Source of the DNA: Paraburkholderia hospita
GTDB taxonomy: Bacteria; Pseudomonadota; Gammaproteobacteria; Burkholderiales; Burkholderiaceae
Direction of reading: 5' to 3'
NCBI RefSeq assembly: GCF_002902965.1
Contig: NZ_CP026108.1
Span: 806,001-870,000 of the forward strand
DNA length: 64,000 nt
Positions 1 through 9,779 of the stretch are shown here, one piece after another. The notes beneath the pieces were generated by a model. That model had not been told where the DNA came from. It made no database searches and worked only from the letters and a program-made list of their open reading frames with translations. The translations under genes were made by a program, and so were the position numbers. Each line of letters starts with the position of its first letter. Position 1 is the first letter of the stretch.

Positions 1-1358
1 AAAAGTTCGTGGTTGATTATTATTCAACCGGCATGCCCAAACTTTTCGCCAGTGATATCGTGGTCACGGACCATAAGACTGGGCAACGCGTTCAGGCACG
101 CGTCCAAGTGAACAAGCCGTTCACCTACGACGGCATTTCAATTTATCAATCCAGCTTTCAGGACGGCGGATCCAAGGTCGCGATGACCGTGTGGCCGATG
201 GCCGGCACAGGAGAATTCACGGAGCAGCTTCAAGGCGTAATCGGGGGCGTTACGCAGATTCACCTTCCGGCCGCCGGAGAAAATAGAGAGATCGTGGAGC
301 TGACCGACTTTCGTTCGATCAACGTCGAAGACACTCATAACGCGGACGATGTCCGTAGTGCGCGAGGCGCTCTGAAGGAACATTCTCTCGAGAAGGAGAT
401 TGACGCACGACTCGGATCGGGCGCGAAAAGTAATCTACCTACGAGATTACGAAATCTAGGGCCCTCGATGCAGTACAAGGTTCGCGATATCAACGGGCAG
501 GCCCACGAATATCAAACCTTCATGCTTCCAGTAAATATCTCCGGCCAGCAGGTGTTTATGAGCGGCGTAAGGCTGGGGGTCAACGATTCATTCCGCTTTC
601 TCAGGATCCCCGCAGACGATTATAATTCAGTAAGGGACTGGATGAATCTTCGAGCCGCCCTGCAGTCTCCGAGCATGCGGAGCCAGGCCGTATCCCGATT
701 CGTACGGCGTTCGTATTCGGATGCAGATACTGACGCTCAGAAAGTTGCTGCATCCGACGTATCTCGGCTGCTAGACCACTTCGCTGGGGCCGAGGGAACT
801 AAGAGCCCAATGACAGTCCCGGCATCAGCCGGCGGCTTCATGGCGATTGCTGGCTTGATCGACCACTCCATGCCTGCGGCGCAACAGGAGAAGGCGGTGA
901 TGGCCCTCCTACGCACGCTCAACGGTGTTATGTGGGATCTATGGCAGCTATCTCGCATTAAGCATGGCGAGCCTGAGACGAAACAAGATCCGTCACATAT
1001 GTCCTTTATCCGGGCTTCGGTCGATGCACTGTCAGACAGCTTCTACTACGGCGCGCCGATCTTCCTCCAACTTGACTCGTTCACGCAAGTTCAGGCGTCG
1101 GCATTCCAGTTGACTCGGGCACCAGGTAAGCGCTTCGTATATATCGGTAGCCTTTTGCTGGTGATCGGCATCTTCTCGATGTTCTATGTGCGCGAGCGGC
1201 GCCTCTGGTTCTGGATCAAGAGTTCAAAAGAAGGTGGCGCAGAAGTCTTGATGGCGATGTCCACCGCTCGACGTACGCTTGACTTCGAGAGGGAGTTTGT
1301 ACGTACGCGCGACGCGGTACACATCGCACTGGACACGAAAAGCGCTCAGACACGCTGA
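1..1358 (+). CDS. resB: ResB, system II cytochrome c assembly protein (5' truncated by window edge)
   Basis: C-terminal part (about 450 residues) of ResB/Ccs1, the membrane protein that with CcsA carries haem to and ligates it on apocytochrome c at the outer face of the inner membrane. The reading frame is open to the left edge, and the first residues (KFVVDYYSTGMPKLFASD) continue a typical ResB periplasmic domain, so the GTG at 9 is not the real start. A membrane segment lies at residues 373-395 (VYIGSLLLVIGIFSMFYV) before a charged tail, as in the family. Its usual neighbour ccsA is not next to it but 24 kb away on the other strand (25897-27102), which suggests a rearrangement. Function is assigned by family resemblance; the N-terminal membrane segments are outside the window. 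Confidence 0.88.
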   Translation, partial: KFVVDYYSTGMPKLFASDIVVTDHKTGQRVQARVQVNKPFTYDGISIYQSSFQDGGSKVAMTVWPMAGTGEFTEQLQGVIGGVTQIHLPAAGENREIVELTDFRSINVEDTHNADDVRSARGALKEHSLEKEIDARLGSGAKSNLPTRLRNLGPSMQYKVRDINGQAHEYQTFMLPVNISGQQVFMSGVRLGVNDSFRFLRIPADDYNSVRDWMNLRAALQSPSMRSQAVSRFVRRSYSDADTDAQKVAASDVSRLLDHFAGAEGTKSPMTVPASAGGFMAIAGLIDHSMPAAQQEKAVMALLRTLNGVMWDLWQLSRIKHGEPETKQDPSHMSFIRASVDALSDSFYYGAPIFLQLDSFTQVQASAFQLTRAPGKRFVYIGSLLLVIGIFSMFYVRERRLWFWIKSSKEGGAEVLMAMSTARRTLDFEREFVRTRDAVHIALDTKSAQTR

Positions 1359-1425
1359 GGTCCCCACCAGCCGGGCAACAAGTCCGGCTGGCACATGACG
1401 TATCAAAGACCGGCGCTCGATGACA

Positions 1426-1731
1426 TCAGCGACGAAGCAATGTCCGTGGGAGCAGAAACCGAAAGACGAATCCTGGAAACGAAAACACCATCAATAGTGA
1501 TACGGTGATTACATAGAATTGCCATCCTTGGTCAAACACCCTACCCTCCCGTGCCTCCAACGAATATGCCGCTGAGGCCAAAATCATGTACATCAATACA
1601 AACTCCACTATATAAACCAAGGATGTCTTGCCATTTCGAAGGGTGATAACACCAAAGAACCTGCGTGTGGTAAAAGGAAAATTGGCCAACGATACGGCCA
1701 AGGTGAGAATAAACCAGCCGGAGACTGACAT
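1426..1731 (-). CDS. DUF2818 family small membrane protein
   Basis: 101 residues. The pattern GWFILTLAVSLANFPF at the start, then a VYIVEFVLMYMIL segment, a QGWQFYVITVSLLMVFSFPGF segment and an arginine-rich end match the DUF2818 family of beta-proteobacteria. Three hydrophobic segments are visible, so it is an inner-membrane protein. Family members usually follow the nuo (complex I) genes; none is visible here, so it may be displaced. It converges with resB with 67 bases between the two stop codons. No biochemical role is established that I can name. Confidence 0.72.
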   Translation of the reverse strand: MSVSGWFILTLAVSLANFPFTTRRFFGVITLRNGKTSLVYIVEFVLMYMILASAAYSLEAREGRVFDQGWQFYVITVSLLMVFSFPGFVFRFLLPRTLLRR

Positions 1732-2509
1732 TGAGATTGACCTTATATCGCTTGTAACGTCGGATGGGAAGCTCCATGATGAGACCTGTGAATCCTGGTT
1801 CAGATGACGGGCTCAATAGTCTCAAAGCTACCAGCGTTCAATTGAACGCAACATCAGAACATAATTCAATGCTCCAAAGGTATAAATATTTAATACCTAA
1901 ATACACCTAGGCGGTCCCCGCGTGACCAGACAGACATAAGAGCCAGTCACGGCATCATGCGACCATGAACATGCAGGTTGCGCAGGTACGCGGGGACAAC
2001 ACTCATCGCTATCTTTGCCTACTATAAGCGCACACTTGGCGAAATCGCGCTCTCAAAGCCTTCTGTTCTAGATTCCTGTTGAAGTACAACCACAGATCGC
2101 GCTGCCGTAGGCCCTGACAAGTGGTTCAAGAACCGTCACATTGTGCCCCGCTTCCCGCCAACGGCCCGCAACGCTCAGGAGATGGGCAAGGATTCAGGAT
2201 GATTGCAGGCAGCGCGTAAGACGGATTGTCAATGCTAGCTTTGGGCGTGAACCTGTTCCGCATCTGGGCATTCGCGACTTTATACGCGGGTCTATCCATG
2301 GATACCAGAGGCTCGTTGATTATTGGCTGGACGCCTTATAAAATTGCACGGTGATCGCTGCATACAGGGCGAGCACAAGACTTGCACTGTTCGATCGACA
2401 GGCACCGATAGGCTTCTATCTTGTTGCTAGTTGACAGCCGTTTTCTCGGTCGGCGGAGAGCCCATATTCAGACGCACTATCTCGATAACCGAATTCAAAG
2501 GAAAAGCAA
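1732..2509. other. Intergenic stretch, no gene recognised
   Basis: Divergent upstream region of the DUF2818 gene and the cold-shock gene. An AT-rich patch lies near 1880-1908. Short open frames (for example 2141-2341) have no recognisable protein character. The last 100 bases form the leader of the cold-shock gene and contain TTGACA at 2431-2436, but no well-placed -10 box. Confidence 0.5.
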
Positions 2510-2713
2510 ATGGCTACAGGTACTGTGAAGTGGTTCAATGATGCAAAAGGTTTTGGTTTCATCAAACCCGATGATGGGAGCGGAGACCTCTTCGCACATT
2601 TCTCGGAGATTCGAGCGACCGGATACAAGTCTCTCCGGGAGAATCAAAAAGTTTCCTTCGAGATCGGCGTGGGTCCAAAAGGCAAGCAGGCAGCAAATAT
2701 CCGGGCATCATGA
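2510..2713 (+). CDS. cspA: CspA-family cold-shock protein
   Basis: 67 residues, a complete cold-shock domain that binds single-stranded RNA/DNA and melts secondary structure. The nucleic-acid binding motifs KGFGFI (RNP1, residues 14-19) and DLFAHFS (RNP2-like) are intact, and the protein starts [14 protein letters not shown] as in most proteobacterial copies. The start is supported by AAAGGA 8 bases upstream. It stands alone with a leader of unknown length. The symbol is generic, because bacteria of this type carry several csp paralogues and I cannot say which one this is. Confidence 0.93.
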   Translation: MATGTVKWFNDAKGFGFIKPDDGSGDLFAHFSEIRATGYKSLRENQKVSFEIGVGPKGKQAANIRAS

Positions 2714-3226
2714 ATCGCGAGTCAAAATTCGGATCGCGTGCCTCAGGCCAAGCTATCGTTCGTGGTTCGACGATCGGTCAGGATCGTGCCGGGGCCGTAA
2801 TGTAATTTCTGCTGCAAGTCGGCCGTCCTGGCTCCGAGCATCTTCACTGCTGCATTGATGAAGCAACGATGACACAAACTGCATCTGGAACGGGGGCATC
2901 GCTTGCTGCTCCAGTGGCGGCCGTCGATTTGGACGTCGTCTACGACAACGATCGATTCTGCTATTCGACGCGCGACGCGAAAGCATATCCACGCCACCTA
3001 GCGCGGCTGCGCATTGCGCGGCCACTAGGCGGGTTATGAACTGTCCCTTTCGAGCGGCAATGACGACGACGGTCAATGATGCTTTCAGGACCACCCGCTA
3101 ACAGCCGGAATTGCCAGACCCGTCAGGAGCCATCGAAGATGACCTAGTCAGACGATCATTTCTTGTCCCTATGGCACGTTTCATTAACTGGATAAAATTC
3201 GCGCGGTGCAACAAGGAGAAGACGAT
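2714..3226. other. Intergenic stretch, no gene recognised
   Basis: About 510 bases between the cold-shock gene and the acetyltransferase. Open frames on both strands are arginine/serine-rich shadows without a recognised domain. A TAAAAT sequence near 3193 could be a -10 box for the following gene, but I see no matching -35 box. Confidence 0.4.
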
Positions 3227-3691
3227 ATGGGTACGAACGTGACGTTCCAGCATCTTGAGTCCCCCGATGATTGGATCCGCGCCTTCGACGTCATGAAGGA
3301 ATTGCGGCCGCATCTGACGAACCCCAAAGCCTTCTGTGACCAATTGCGCCGTCAGCACGAAGAGAACTATCGTCTACTCGCCGCGCGCAGCGCGGAAGGG
3401 ACAATCCTCGGTCTAGCCGGGTATCGCGCGCAAACGAATACACTGTATGGGCGCTTCATTTATCTCGACGACCTTGTCGTAACTTCTCGACTGCAACGCA
3501 GTGGCATAGGAGCGGACCTGCTCAACAAGGTTCGCGAGATTGCGCGTCAAGCGTGCTGCGCGCACTTCGTGCTCGACACGGGGCTGCACATGCCGCTCGC
3601 GCAACGTTTCTACTTCCGCAACGGCCTGCTCGCCAAAGGTATGCACTTCGTGGAACCACTCGCGCCCTGCGGATCGGGTTGCGAACAATGA
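3227..3691 (+). CDS. GNAT-family N-acetyltransferase
   Basis: 154 residues from the ATG at 3227, chosen over the in-frame codon at 3206 because AAGGAG lies 10 bases before it. The acetyl-CoA pyrophosphate loop is visible as RLQRSGIGADLLN (Q/R-x-x-G-x-G), preceded by the usual beta strand IYLDDLVV and followed by the FYFRNGL segment typical of the C-terminal half of the fold. The substrate cannot be told from sequence. The stop overlaps the ATG of the next gene (ATGA), so the two are probably translated together. Confidence 0.85.
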   Translation: MGTNVTFQHLESPDDWIRAFDVMKELRPHLTNPKAFCDQLRRQHEENYRLLAARSAEGTILGLAGYRAQTNTLYGRFIYLDDLVVTSRLQRSGIGADLLNKVREIARQACCAHFVLDTGLHMPLAQRFYFRNGLLAKGMHFVEPLAPCGSGCEQ

Positions 3692-4305
3692 AAATTCTTT
3701 TCGTGAACGCCAGCCCGCATGGCCAAACGAGCCACGGCTACCGTCTCGCCGTTGAGATGATTCGCTCGCTGGGTGAGAATGTGCATAGCACGCTGGTGGA
3801 GCGCGATCTCGTTTCGACACCATTGCCGCCGATCACGCAGGACTATGCGAAAGCCATTACGTCACGTGAACCCGATGTAAGCCTGTTCGACGTGTCTGAC
3901 CAGCTCATTCGTGAGATCGAAATGACGGACGCGCTCATCATCAATACACCGATGCACAACTTCACGGTTCCGGCCGCGCTGAAGCTCTGGATCGACTACG
4001 TACTGCGGGTTCATCGCACCTTCTCCGTAACGCCGGAGGGGAAGGTCGGTCTTATGCGCGACCGGCCCTCCCTTGTGATAGTCGGTTCCGGTGGTTTTCA
4101 TAGCGGCGATCGGGCCTGGCAAGGAGATTTCCTCACCCCATATCTACGTTACGCGCTCCGGTCCATCGGATTGCAGAGCACTCATTTCGTGTTGCTGCAA
4201 GGACTCACGCGTGGCGACGACGCTGTAACAGACGCCCTCCAGCGAGCACGGGAAGAAATCGCACAACACCCACTCTTTGCATCAGGCGATTCCGTTTCTA
4301 GCTAG
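3688..4305 (+). CDS. FMN-dependent NADH-azoreductase/quinone reductase-like flavodoxin-fold protein
   Basis: 205 residues, starting MKILFVNASPHGQTSHG, where the SPxG-type loop binds FMN phosphate. The segment TPMHNFTVPAALKLWIDYV (residues about 88-106) is the second FMN-contact region of the AzoR/NQO family, and VGSGGFHSG matches its third. Such enzymes reduce quinones and azo dyes by two-electron transfer from NAD(P)H in the cytosol. The start ATG overlaps the acetyltransferase stop, so this is a two-gene operon. A longer upstream in-frame extension exists but lies entirely within the acetyltransferase coding region. Confidence 0.85.
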   Translation: MKILFVNASPHGQTSHGYRLAVEMIRSLGENVHSTLVERDLVSTPLPPITQDYAKAITSREPDVSLFDVSDQLIREIEMTDALIINTPMHNFTVPAALKLWIDYVLRVHRTFSVTPEGKVGLMRDRPSLVIVGSGGFHSGDRAWQGDFLTPYLRYALRSIGLQSTHFVLLQGLTRGDDAVTDALQRAREEIAQHPLFASGDSVSS

Positions 4306-4915
4306 CGCCGCATATGCGTCGTACGTGTGCCGCGGTAAGGTTGCAACGCAACCTCCTTCATTGGCCTCCTGAGATACGAGGCTGAGAACTGGTCCGTGCT
4401 CCGGCGCGCCTTGTACGCGCTCGGGTACCGCGCCCAGTATGCCCCCTTCACTACGGTCGAACCTCCCGTCCGGTCCTGAAAACACGCCCATGTGCGTGCC
4501 ATCCGTCGACGGAAGCATAGGCGCTGATCCCGAGCTGCACGGACTCCGACCGGGGCCGACCGCGCCCGCGTCGACTTCCACGCTATTAGAACCTTTAACA
4601 AAATGATTGCCGGGGGCTGTTTACTTCCAACGACTGCTGTAATCTATGGCGCCCCCCGCTTTTGCAATGATGATTTTTTTGGTGTGTTGGCTTGCGCAAA
4701 TCTAACCGGCGTCGGAGCAGAGTGAATCGTCGCGCCTCGATGAGAATCGCGCCTGGCGGTCCTTATAACAGAAGCAGCCTCGGAAGCTGGCTAACCTCTC
4801 AGGATTTCCGTCAGGCCGGCTTGCCGTTCACGTCATCAATATTTCAGCAATCGCAAAACCAGATGGGTTGACTACGGTAAGTAAGTAAAAAAGCTGGCCG
4901 CTTGTGCACCGGCGC
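4306..4915. other. Intergenic stretch before IS110 relic
   Basis: About 610 bases. Two overlapping minus-strand open frames (4282-4601) are low-complexity, arginine-rich and match nothing I know. An AT-rich patch at 4590-4690 contains TTTTTTGG, but no convincing promoter or terminator. Confidence 0.4.
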
Positions 4916-5927
4916 TCACGTGCCCAGCTCGAATATAGCGTCGCGGCTCGCGATCGCCCATGCGATTCGCGCCAACTTGTTGGCCAAAGCGCAGGTCACC
5001 ATGTTTGAGTGTCGTCGTGCAAGCATCGAGCGCACCCAATCGGCGACTGGGCCAGAGTAACTGTGCAGATGCAACATGAAGGCGTGGGCACACTGGACGA
5101 GCAGGCGGCGAATGTTCGTGTCTTCCCGCTTGGAGATTCCGAGCAGGTTCGATCGGCCTCCCGTGCTGTACTGACGTGGCACCAACCCGACAGCAGCGGC
5201 AAAGTAGCGGCCGCATCGATATTGCTTGCCATCGCCGAGTTCGGAGCTGAGCAGGCTTGCCGTAATCGGCCCGACTCCGGGAATCGTCAGCAGTCGCTGA
5301 CCTATGGAGTCTTCTGCAAGCTGTCGGTTGAGTTCCTTTCCGATCTCGCCAATCTGCTCAACAAGGTATTTGAAATGTGCATGCAGGCGCTCGAGGATCG
5401 CAACGATACGCGGCGGCAAGGAATGCTCCGCGAGCAGTGCTGGCAAGCGCCTGACAACCGCATTGCCAACAGGGAGTGTCACGCCGAACTCGAGCAGGAA
5501 CCCATGCATCTGGTTGGTGGTGCGCACCTTGTCCCTCACCAGTGCGTCGCGTACACCGATGCAACGCCAACAACGTCTGCGGCGATTCAGTCTTCGGCGT
5601 AACGAAGCGCATCGACGGTCGGGAAGCGGCTTCGCAGATTGCCTCTGCGTCGACAAAACCATTCTTGTTGCTCTTCACGAACGGACGTACGAACTGCGGA
5701 GAAATCAGCTTTATCTCGTGCCCGAATGCCATGAGTTTACGTGCCATGTAGTGAGCCCCTACGCAGGCTTCCATGACGACGGTACATTGCTGGAAGGCGG
5801 CGAAGAATTCGAAGAGCTGCTTGCGGGATACCTTTCTGCGAAACACGGCTTTGCCTGCCTTGTCCTGACCATGAAGGTGAAATGCATGCTTGCCCAGATC
5901 CATTCCGATCAGCGTGACGTTTTGCAT
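4916..5927 (-). pseudogene. IS110-family transposase, frameshifted
   Basis: The DEDD transposase starts MQNVTLIGMDLGKHAFHLHG at 5927 and carries the first Asp in GMDLGKH, the Glu in VVMEACVG and an Asp pair region in FVDAEAI. At about 5555 the frame moves: the N-terminal part ends in LLALHR, and the sequence resumes as VRDALVRDKVRTTNQMHG in another frame, consistent with one extra base. The C-terminal Transposase_20 part (LTIPGVGPITASLLSSELGD) then runs to the stop at 4916. The protein would be about 336 residues if repaired, the normal family length. The element ends were not identified; IS110 elements usually lack clear inverted repeats. Confidence 0.85.
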
Positions 5928-6028
5928 GGCAGTGATCCCCCTAGGAAATTCCCGGCAGCGTACACCCGCTGCGCGGGAGGGAGTGACCATCCCATTAACC
6001 TCATCATTGTTTCGGTGACGAAAAGGAT

Positions 6029-6969
6029 ATGGCCAAACCGATACTTGATGACGAGTTGTGGCAGCTCATCGCACCTTTGCTGCCCCCGCCCAAAACTCGC
6101 CGTTCGCGCCACCCGGGACCTAAGCCGCTCGATGATCGTGCGGTGCTCACGGGAATCCTGTTCATCCTGCAGACGGGCTTGCGCTGGGACCTGCAGCCGC
6201 GCGAGATGGGCTGCGGCAGCGGCATAAGCTGCTGTCGCCGTCTTCGGGACTGGCAGGCCGCCGGCGTCTGGGACCGACTGCATGAAGTCCTGCTCGCAAA
6301 GCTACGCGCGGCTGACCAGATTGACTGGTCCCGTGTCATCGTCGATTCCTCCTCGATCCGCGCAGTGGGTGCTGGTCAAAAACGGGACCGAATCCCACGG
6401 ACCGTGCGCGACCCGGTTCAAAGCACCACCTCATCACCGAAGCGCAGGGCACCCCGCTCGCGATAATCCTCACTGGCGCCAACCGCAACGATGTCACCCA
6501 GCTTCACCCACTGGTCGACGTTATTCCACCCATTGCTGGCAAGCGCGGCCGGCCGCTTTCCAAGCCGCGCATCGTTCAGGTCGACCGGGACTATGATCAC
6601 GACAAATACCGCAGCCCGTTACACGCAGCCGGCATCGTCACTGAAATCGCACGACGTGGCGAGCCTAATGGCAGCGGACTCGGAAAAACACGCTGGGTTG
6701 TCGAGCGCACCATTTCATGGCTCCATAACTTCCGCCGACTACGCATCCGCTTCGAACGCCTTGCATTTACCCACGAAGCCTTCATGAAAATCGCCCGCTG
6801 CATCATCTGCTGGCGCAAACGCCTCTTAGCGGCGAGCAAGATCAGCCGACATTCCCAACGACCAACTCTCTCATCGTGGCACAAAGCAAGGTGTTATTAC
6901 TGGATGTGCTACTTTACCCGGTCCGGCCTTTGTGAGCGATCTCGCCCTCAAGGCCAGGGCTTCCTATGA
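6029..6969 (+). pseudogene. IS5-family (IS427-like) transposase in two frames
   Basis: The first frame (6029-6466) starts MAKPILDDELWQLIAPLLPP and contains the first catalytic Asp in VIVDSSSIRAV. After GAGQK the homologous sequence continues one frame back (HHLITEAQG, RGRPLSKPRIV, the second Asp region VDRDYD, and the final Glu in TRWVVERTISW). The switch lies at a run of five A bases near 6380, so it may be programmed -1 slippage, which IS427-group elements use, or a lost base. The region usually read GDRGYD is VDRDYD here, hinting at decay. The end after residues CIICWRK is unlike the family, so the 3' end may be fused to other sequence. Confidence 0.8.
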
Positions 6970-7863
6970 AGCGCCATCTTTCGATAAAGCCATCTGACGC
7001 TCCGCAGCTGATGTAAGCGTATGACGCCCTCCTTTACCGCCGTCTCACCACAAGATAATAGCTCGCATGGGACATCTCCTGTGGATATCTCATGCGGTAA
7101 CAGCTTCTAAACGCATGGTCAGGTTGTGGGGGCCAACCATTCCATCGCAAACTCCCCCGGCAGCTTGCATCGTCTCTCGGCGAGATGTTCAGCAATGCAT
7201 ATACGGATGTATCGCTTTCGATACTTCGTTCCGGTTGAATATATTACGATTTGAACATTTAATAGCAGTTCCGGAAAAATTGTCACTATATTTCCTGAAC
7301 CTTAATTGTTACCTGACTGGGACTAGCGATGCAGCCAGACGAAAGGATTTACTTCTCATATGTTGAAGGGCATCCATTAAGTAATTTCGCATTGACTGCC
7401 ACTACTCCAAAAGATCACCGGCAATCGCTCTCTCGATTTCCTTTCGATCCGGCATCAAACATCTTTCGGTTCAATCCGAACGGTGAATCTGCTCGGCGCC
7501 GATAGCCAAGCCTTGATCTGAAAATGACGGCGCGGTGCGTTGGCGCAAACCAAGCTTCTCGACCGTGTCACGCCGTTGTCGTCGCGAGTTACGGCAACTG
7601 ATCTGGCAGTTAAATCCGACCATGTTGGTATCGTCCGCAATTGCGTACATAGAAGACGTCAAGCACGTCGACGAGAGGTTCGCTGCATCTGACGCGCGCG
7701 ACCGCGCCCTGCCGCAACAGCCTGCTCTACATCGCAAAAGAACGATTCTCGTGGCGAACAATTTCTAGCGCCAGCTCGAAAATTGCCGACACGCTTGCGC
7801 TGATTCAATTTCCGTGAGCTTATCGACGTTCGAGCTGACGAAAACCTTCAACTCCGTTAAATC
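6970..7863. other. Intergenic stretch, about 890 bases
   Basis: No gene recognised. Open frames such as 7067-7366 (+) and 7471-7761 (-) lack family resemblance and good ribosome sites. An ATAC-N4-GTAT palindrome (7201-7212) is listed separately. Base composition is more AT-rich around 7200-7400 than in the coding regions. Confidence 0.4.
7201..7212 (+). promoter_or_regulatory. ATAC-N4-GTAT palindrome, weak candidate operator
   Basis: ATACGGATGTAT matches the palindromic core of the motif found before the DUF3331, AhpD-like and DUF417 genes. A TATATT sequence lies 28 bases after it, two bases off the -10 position of the better sites. No gene starts within 600 bases downstream, so its significance is doubtful. 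Confidence 0.2.
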
Positions 7864-8286
7864 ATGGAGAAATCTATGCGTTGTTCTGCACTCGGGTCTC
7901 CCACCTCATCGAAAACGAAGTCGGGTGACAACGCCCCTCCCACCCAACCTAAGCTTCGATGGTTGATGATGTCAGGCAACGCGGATCTTTTATCCTCGAA
8001 GCAAATCTCTACAAGCATAGAAGAGCAGACCGAGAGCATATGGAGAAGCACGGTTGACGCACTTGAGAGATCAGGAATGACAGTGCATGATATCGTTAAA
8101 GTGACACAATATCTCAAACTCGAAGAACATATACCCTTATATTCAGCGATTCGAGAAAAATATCTTCAAGGTGCAACTCCTGCTTCCACACTCTTGGTAG
8201 TCCCCCATCTTGATCCGTCGAGCAGGTTAGTTGATGTGGAAATTATCGCAGCGAAAGACGTTTTGGAGTTCTCGCCGAAACAGTGA
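7864..8286 (+). CDS. RidA/YjgF-family protein with divergent N-terminus
   Basis: About 140 residues. The C-terminal two thirds follow the RidA family: IEEQTESIWRSTVDALERSG, then MTVHDIVKVTQYL, YSAIREKYL and PASTLLVVPHL. This family hydrolyses reactive enamine/imine intermediates in amino-acid metabolism. The final strand reads RLVDVEIIAAKD, as in active members. The N-terminal 35 residues (CSALGSPTSSKTKSGD and on) do not look like the usual strand with the PYSQA motif, so the 5' end may be degraded or shifted. Two starts are possible, ATG 7864 and ATG 7876; GGAG at 7866-7869 favours 7876. Confidence 0.6.
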   Translation: MEKSMRCSALGSPTSSKTKSGDNAPPTQPKLRWLMMSGNADLLSSKQISTSIEEQTESIWRSTVDALERSGMTVHDIVKVTQYLKLEEHIPLYSAIREKYLQGATPASTLLVVPHLDPSSRLVDVEIIAAKDVLEFSPKQ

Positions 8287-8700
8287 ATATTTCGCTGCGA
8301 AGGACGTCCAATGGACGCTTATAGTGCAGTCATGCCCACGACCCAATATGTCTCTTACGCGTAGTTCACACTCTCCGTCTTAGCGCTTCTATCGGCTTTG
8401 TAGCCGAACCCATCGGCCACTGGCGACGATCGACATTCATATCGAAAATCAGAGACCCAACCTACGACACGTCGGATACAACCAGGCCTGAAGTTCGCGA
8501 AGCGTGATCGGAAGATCGGCAAGCTTAGCCCTCGCGGTCTGGACACAGCAGCGGTCGCTTAGCGCTGAATTGCCCACCGCTAAGCGTTGACGACCCATCA
8601 TAGCGACGCCCTAAGCGACCGGACATTTTCGCGGTGAAATGTCGCCACGCTGCAAAAGGAATGCTCCCTCACTGTCGCCGTCGGGGATGGTCAGGGAATT
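8287..8700. other. Intergenic stretch with inverted repeats
   Basis: About 410 bases between the RidA-like gene and the stop of the methyltransferase relic. No coding region is recognised. The inverted repeat at 8556-8586 and a further inverted copy near 8611 are the only structure seen. Confidence 0.4.
8556..8586. repeat. Perfect 9-bp inverted repeat
   Basis: CGCTTAGCG at 8556-8564 and its exact complement CGCTAAGCG at 8578-8586 are separated by 13 bases. A third related piece, CTAAGCGACC at 8611-8620, is the complement of GGTCGCTTAG at 8553-8562. It could form alternative hairpins at the 3' side of the RidA-like gene. There is no T-run, so it is not a typical intrinsic terminator. Confidence 0.6.
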
Positions 8701-9562
8701 TCAAGATGGCTTTCTAGCTATAACCGTAGGAAACATACGCGCTCGGTCGTTCAGAAAAGTCACATCTCGGAAACCAACGCGCTCAAGCTGAGCACGTGTT
8801 TCCGAATGAGTGCGGAACGAGCTCCATTTGACCTCTACTATCTGTACAAATAGTAAGTGTTGGAGCGCAAGCGCATCGTGTGCGACCGCATTCACGTCCC
8901 ATGGCGATTCATCCGACAGCCCAGGCGGCGGCGTCAAAAAACTCGTAACAAGCTGACCGCCGGGCCTCAGTGCGTTGAAGAACTTAAGATATAGGCTGAC
9001 CACGCGTTCGTTATCGGATTCGTATATATTCAGACCATTGCTTGTCAGTATATCCACTTCAGCGTTCAGGTCCATCTCCCACGCGTCGGCACGGCGCAGC
9101 TCTATCTGTCGAGCGAGGCCGCGTTGATTCGCAAATTTTTGTGCTCCGTCGAGCGCGTTTTGATCGAGATCAAGGCCCAACAACCTCACGTCAGAACTAC
9201 GCTCATAATCGAGCAGCAACAAGTCACCCATCCATCCGCAAGGCACAGACGCAAGCGCGAATCCCGGTTCTATCCTCGCCTGCAATTCCTGACGAAAAAT
9301 CTTGAAGCGTTCGCGAGTGGCGAGTACCGCCGGAAGTCTCTCAAAAATGAGGTATTCGCGCTGGACACTCGCTTCGCCGCAAGGAGTCCGTCTCGTGAGT
9401 TACAAGTCGATGCGTCCAATAGGCATCGAGCCCGCGGTTGGCCAGCAGGAACCTTCCAAATTCGAACCTGGACAACTGATCAACGAGAGCGAGTTGATGC
9501 TTGAGAGTCGCTACGGGGACGTTTCCGCCCCTGCGCAGCCGAGCTTTTACTGCCTCAACCAC
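8701..9562 (-). pseudogene. SAM-dependent methyltransferase, frameshifted
   Basis: The C-terminal frame (195 residues, ending at 8701) holds a class I methyltransferase: FALASVPCGWMGDLL is motif I, VRLLGLDLDQNAL carries the acidic residue for SAM ribose, VDILTSNGLNIYE is motif IV and LRPGGQLVTSFL is motif V/VI. Its M is a TTG, and the homologous frame continues upstream as REYLIFERLPAVLATRERF until a stop near 9390. The N-terminal frame (9341-9562, QLSRFEFGRFLLANRGLDAYW) matches the expected helical N-terminus. A single frameshift near 9340-9385 would therefore join them. The substrate is unknown. A sequencing error is an alternative to a real mutation. Confidence 0.7.
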
Positions 9563-9779
9563 TCGTTGGTTCGCGGGATCGACCTGGCATTGTGAGAAAT
9601 TAGTCGAGAGGAGTCTGTCACTGGGCTACGTTTTACGTGGTTAGTCACGAAGTCAATCATAGCTGGCAGACCGTCCATTCCAAACTGTTTTGAAATGCAT
9701 CCATCTCGGCGACGACCGAACAATCGACACCATGAGCCAACGAAATTTCCCGAGCTACCGTTCAAGGCTCGGGAGGAGG

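Noticed and set aside
4282..4601. Two overlapping minus-strand frames of 99 codons
   Set aside because: Arginine-rich composition, no family match, and one overlaps the end of the azoreductase gene.
5009..6227. Plus-strand open frames of 197 and 307 codons
   Set aside because: They are antisense shadows of the IS110 transposase relic, which has recognisable catalytic motifs on the minus strand.
7471..7768. Possible chemoreceptor fragment on either strand
   Set aside because: A few residues looked suggestive, but no chemoreceptor signalling motif could be read in any frame.
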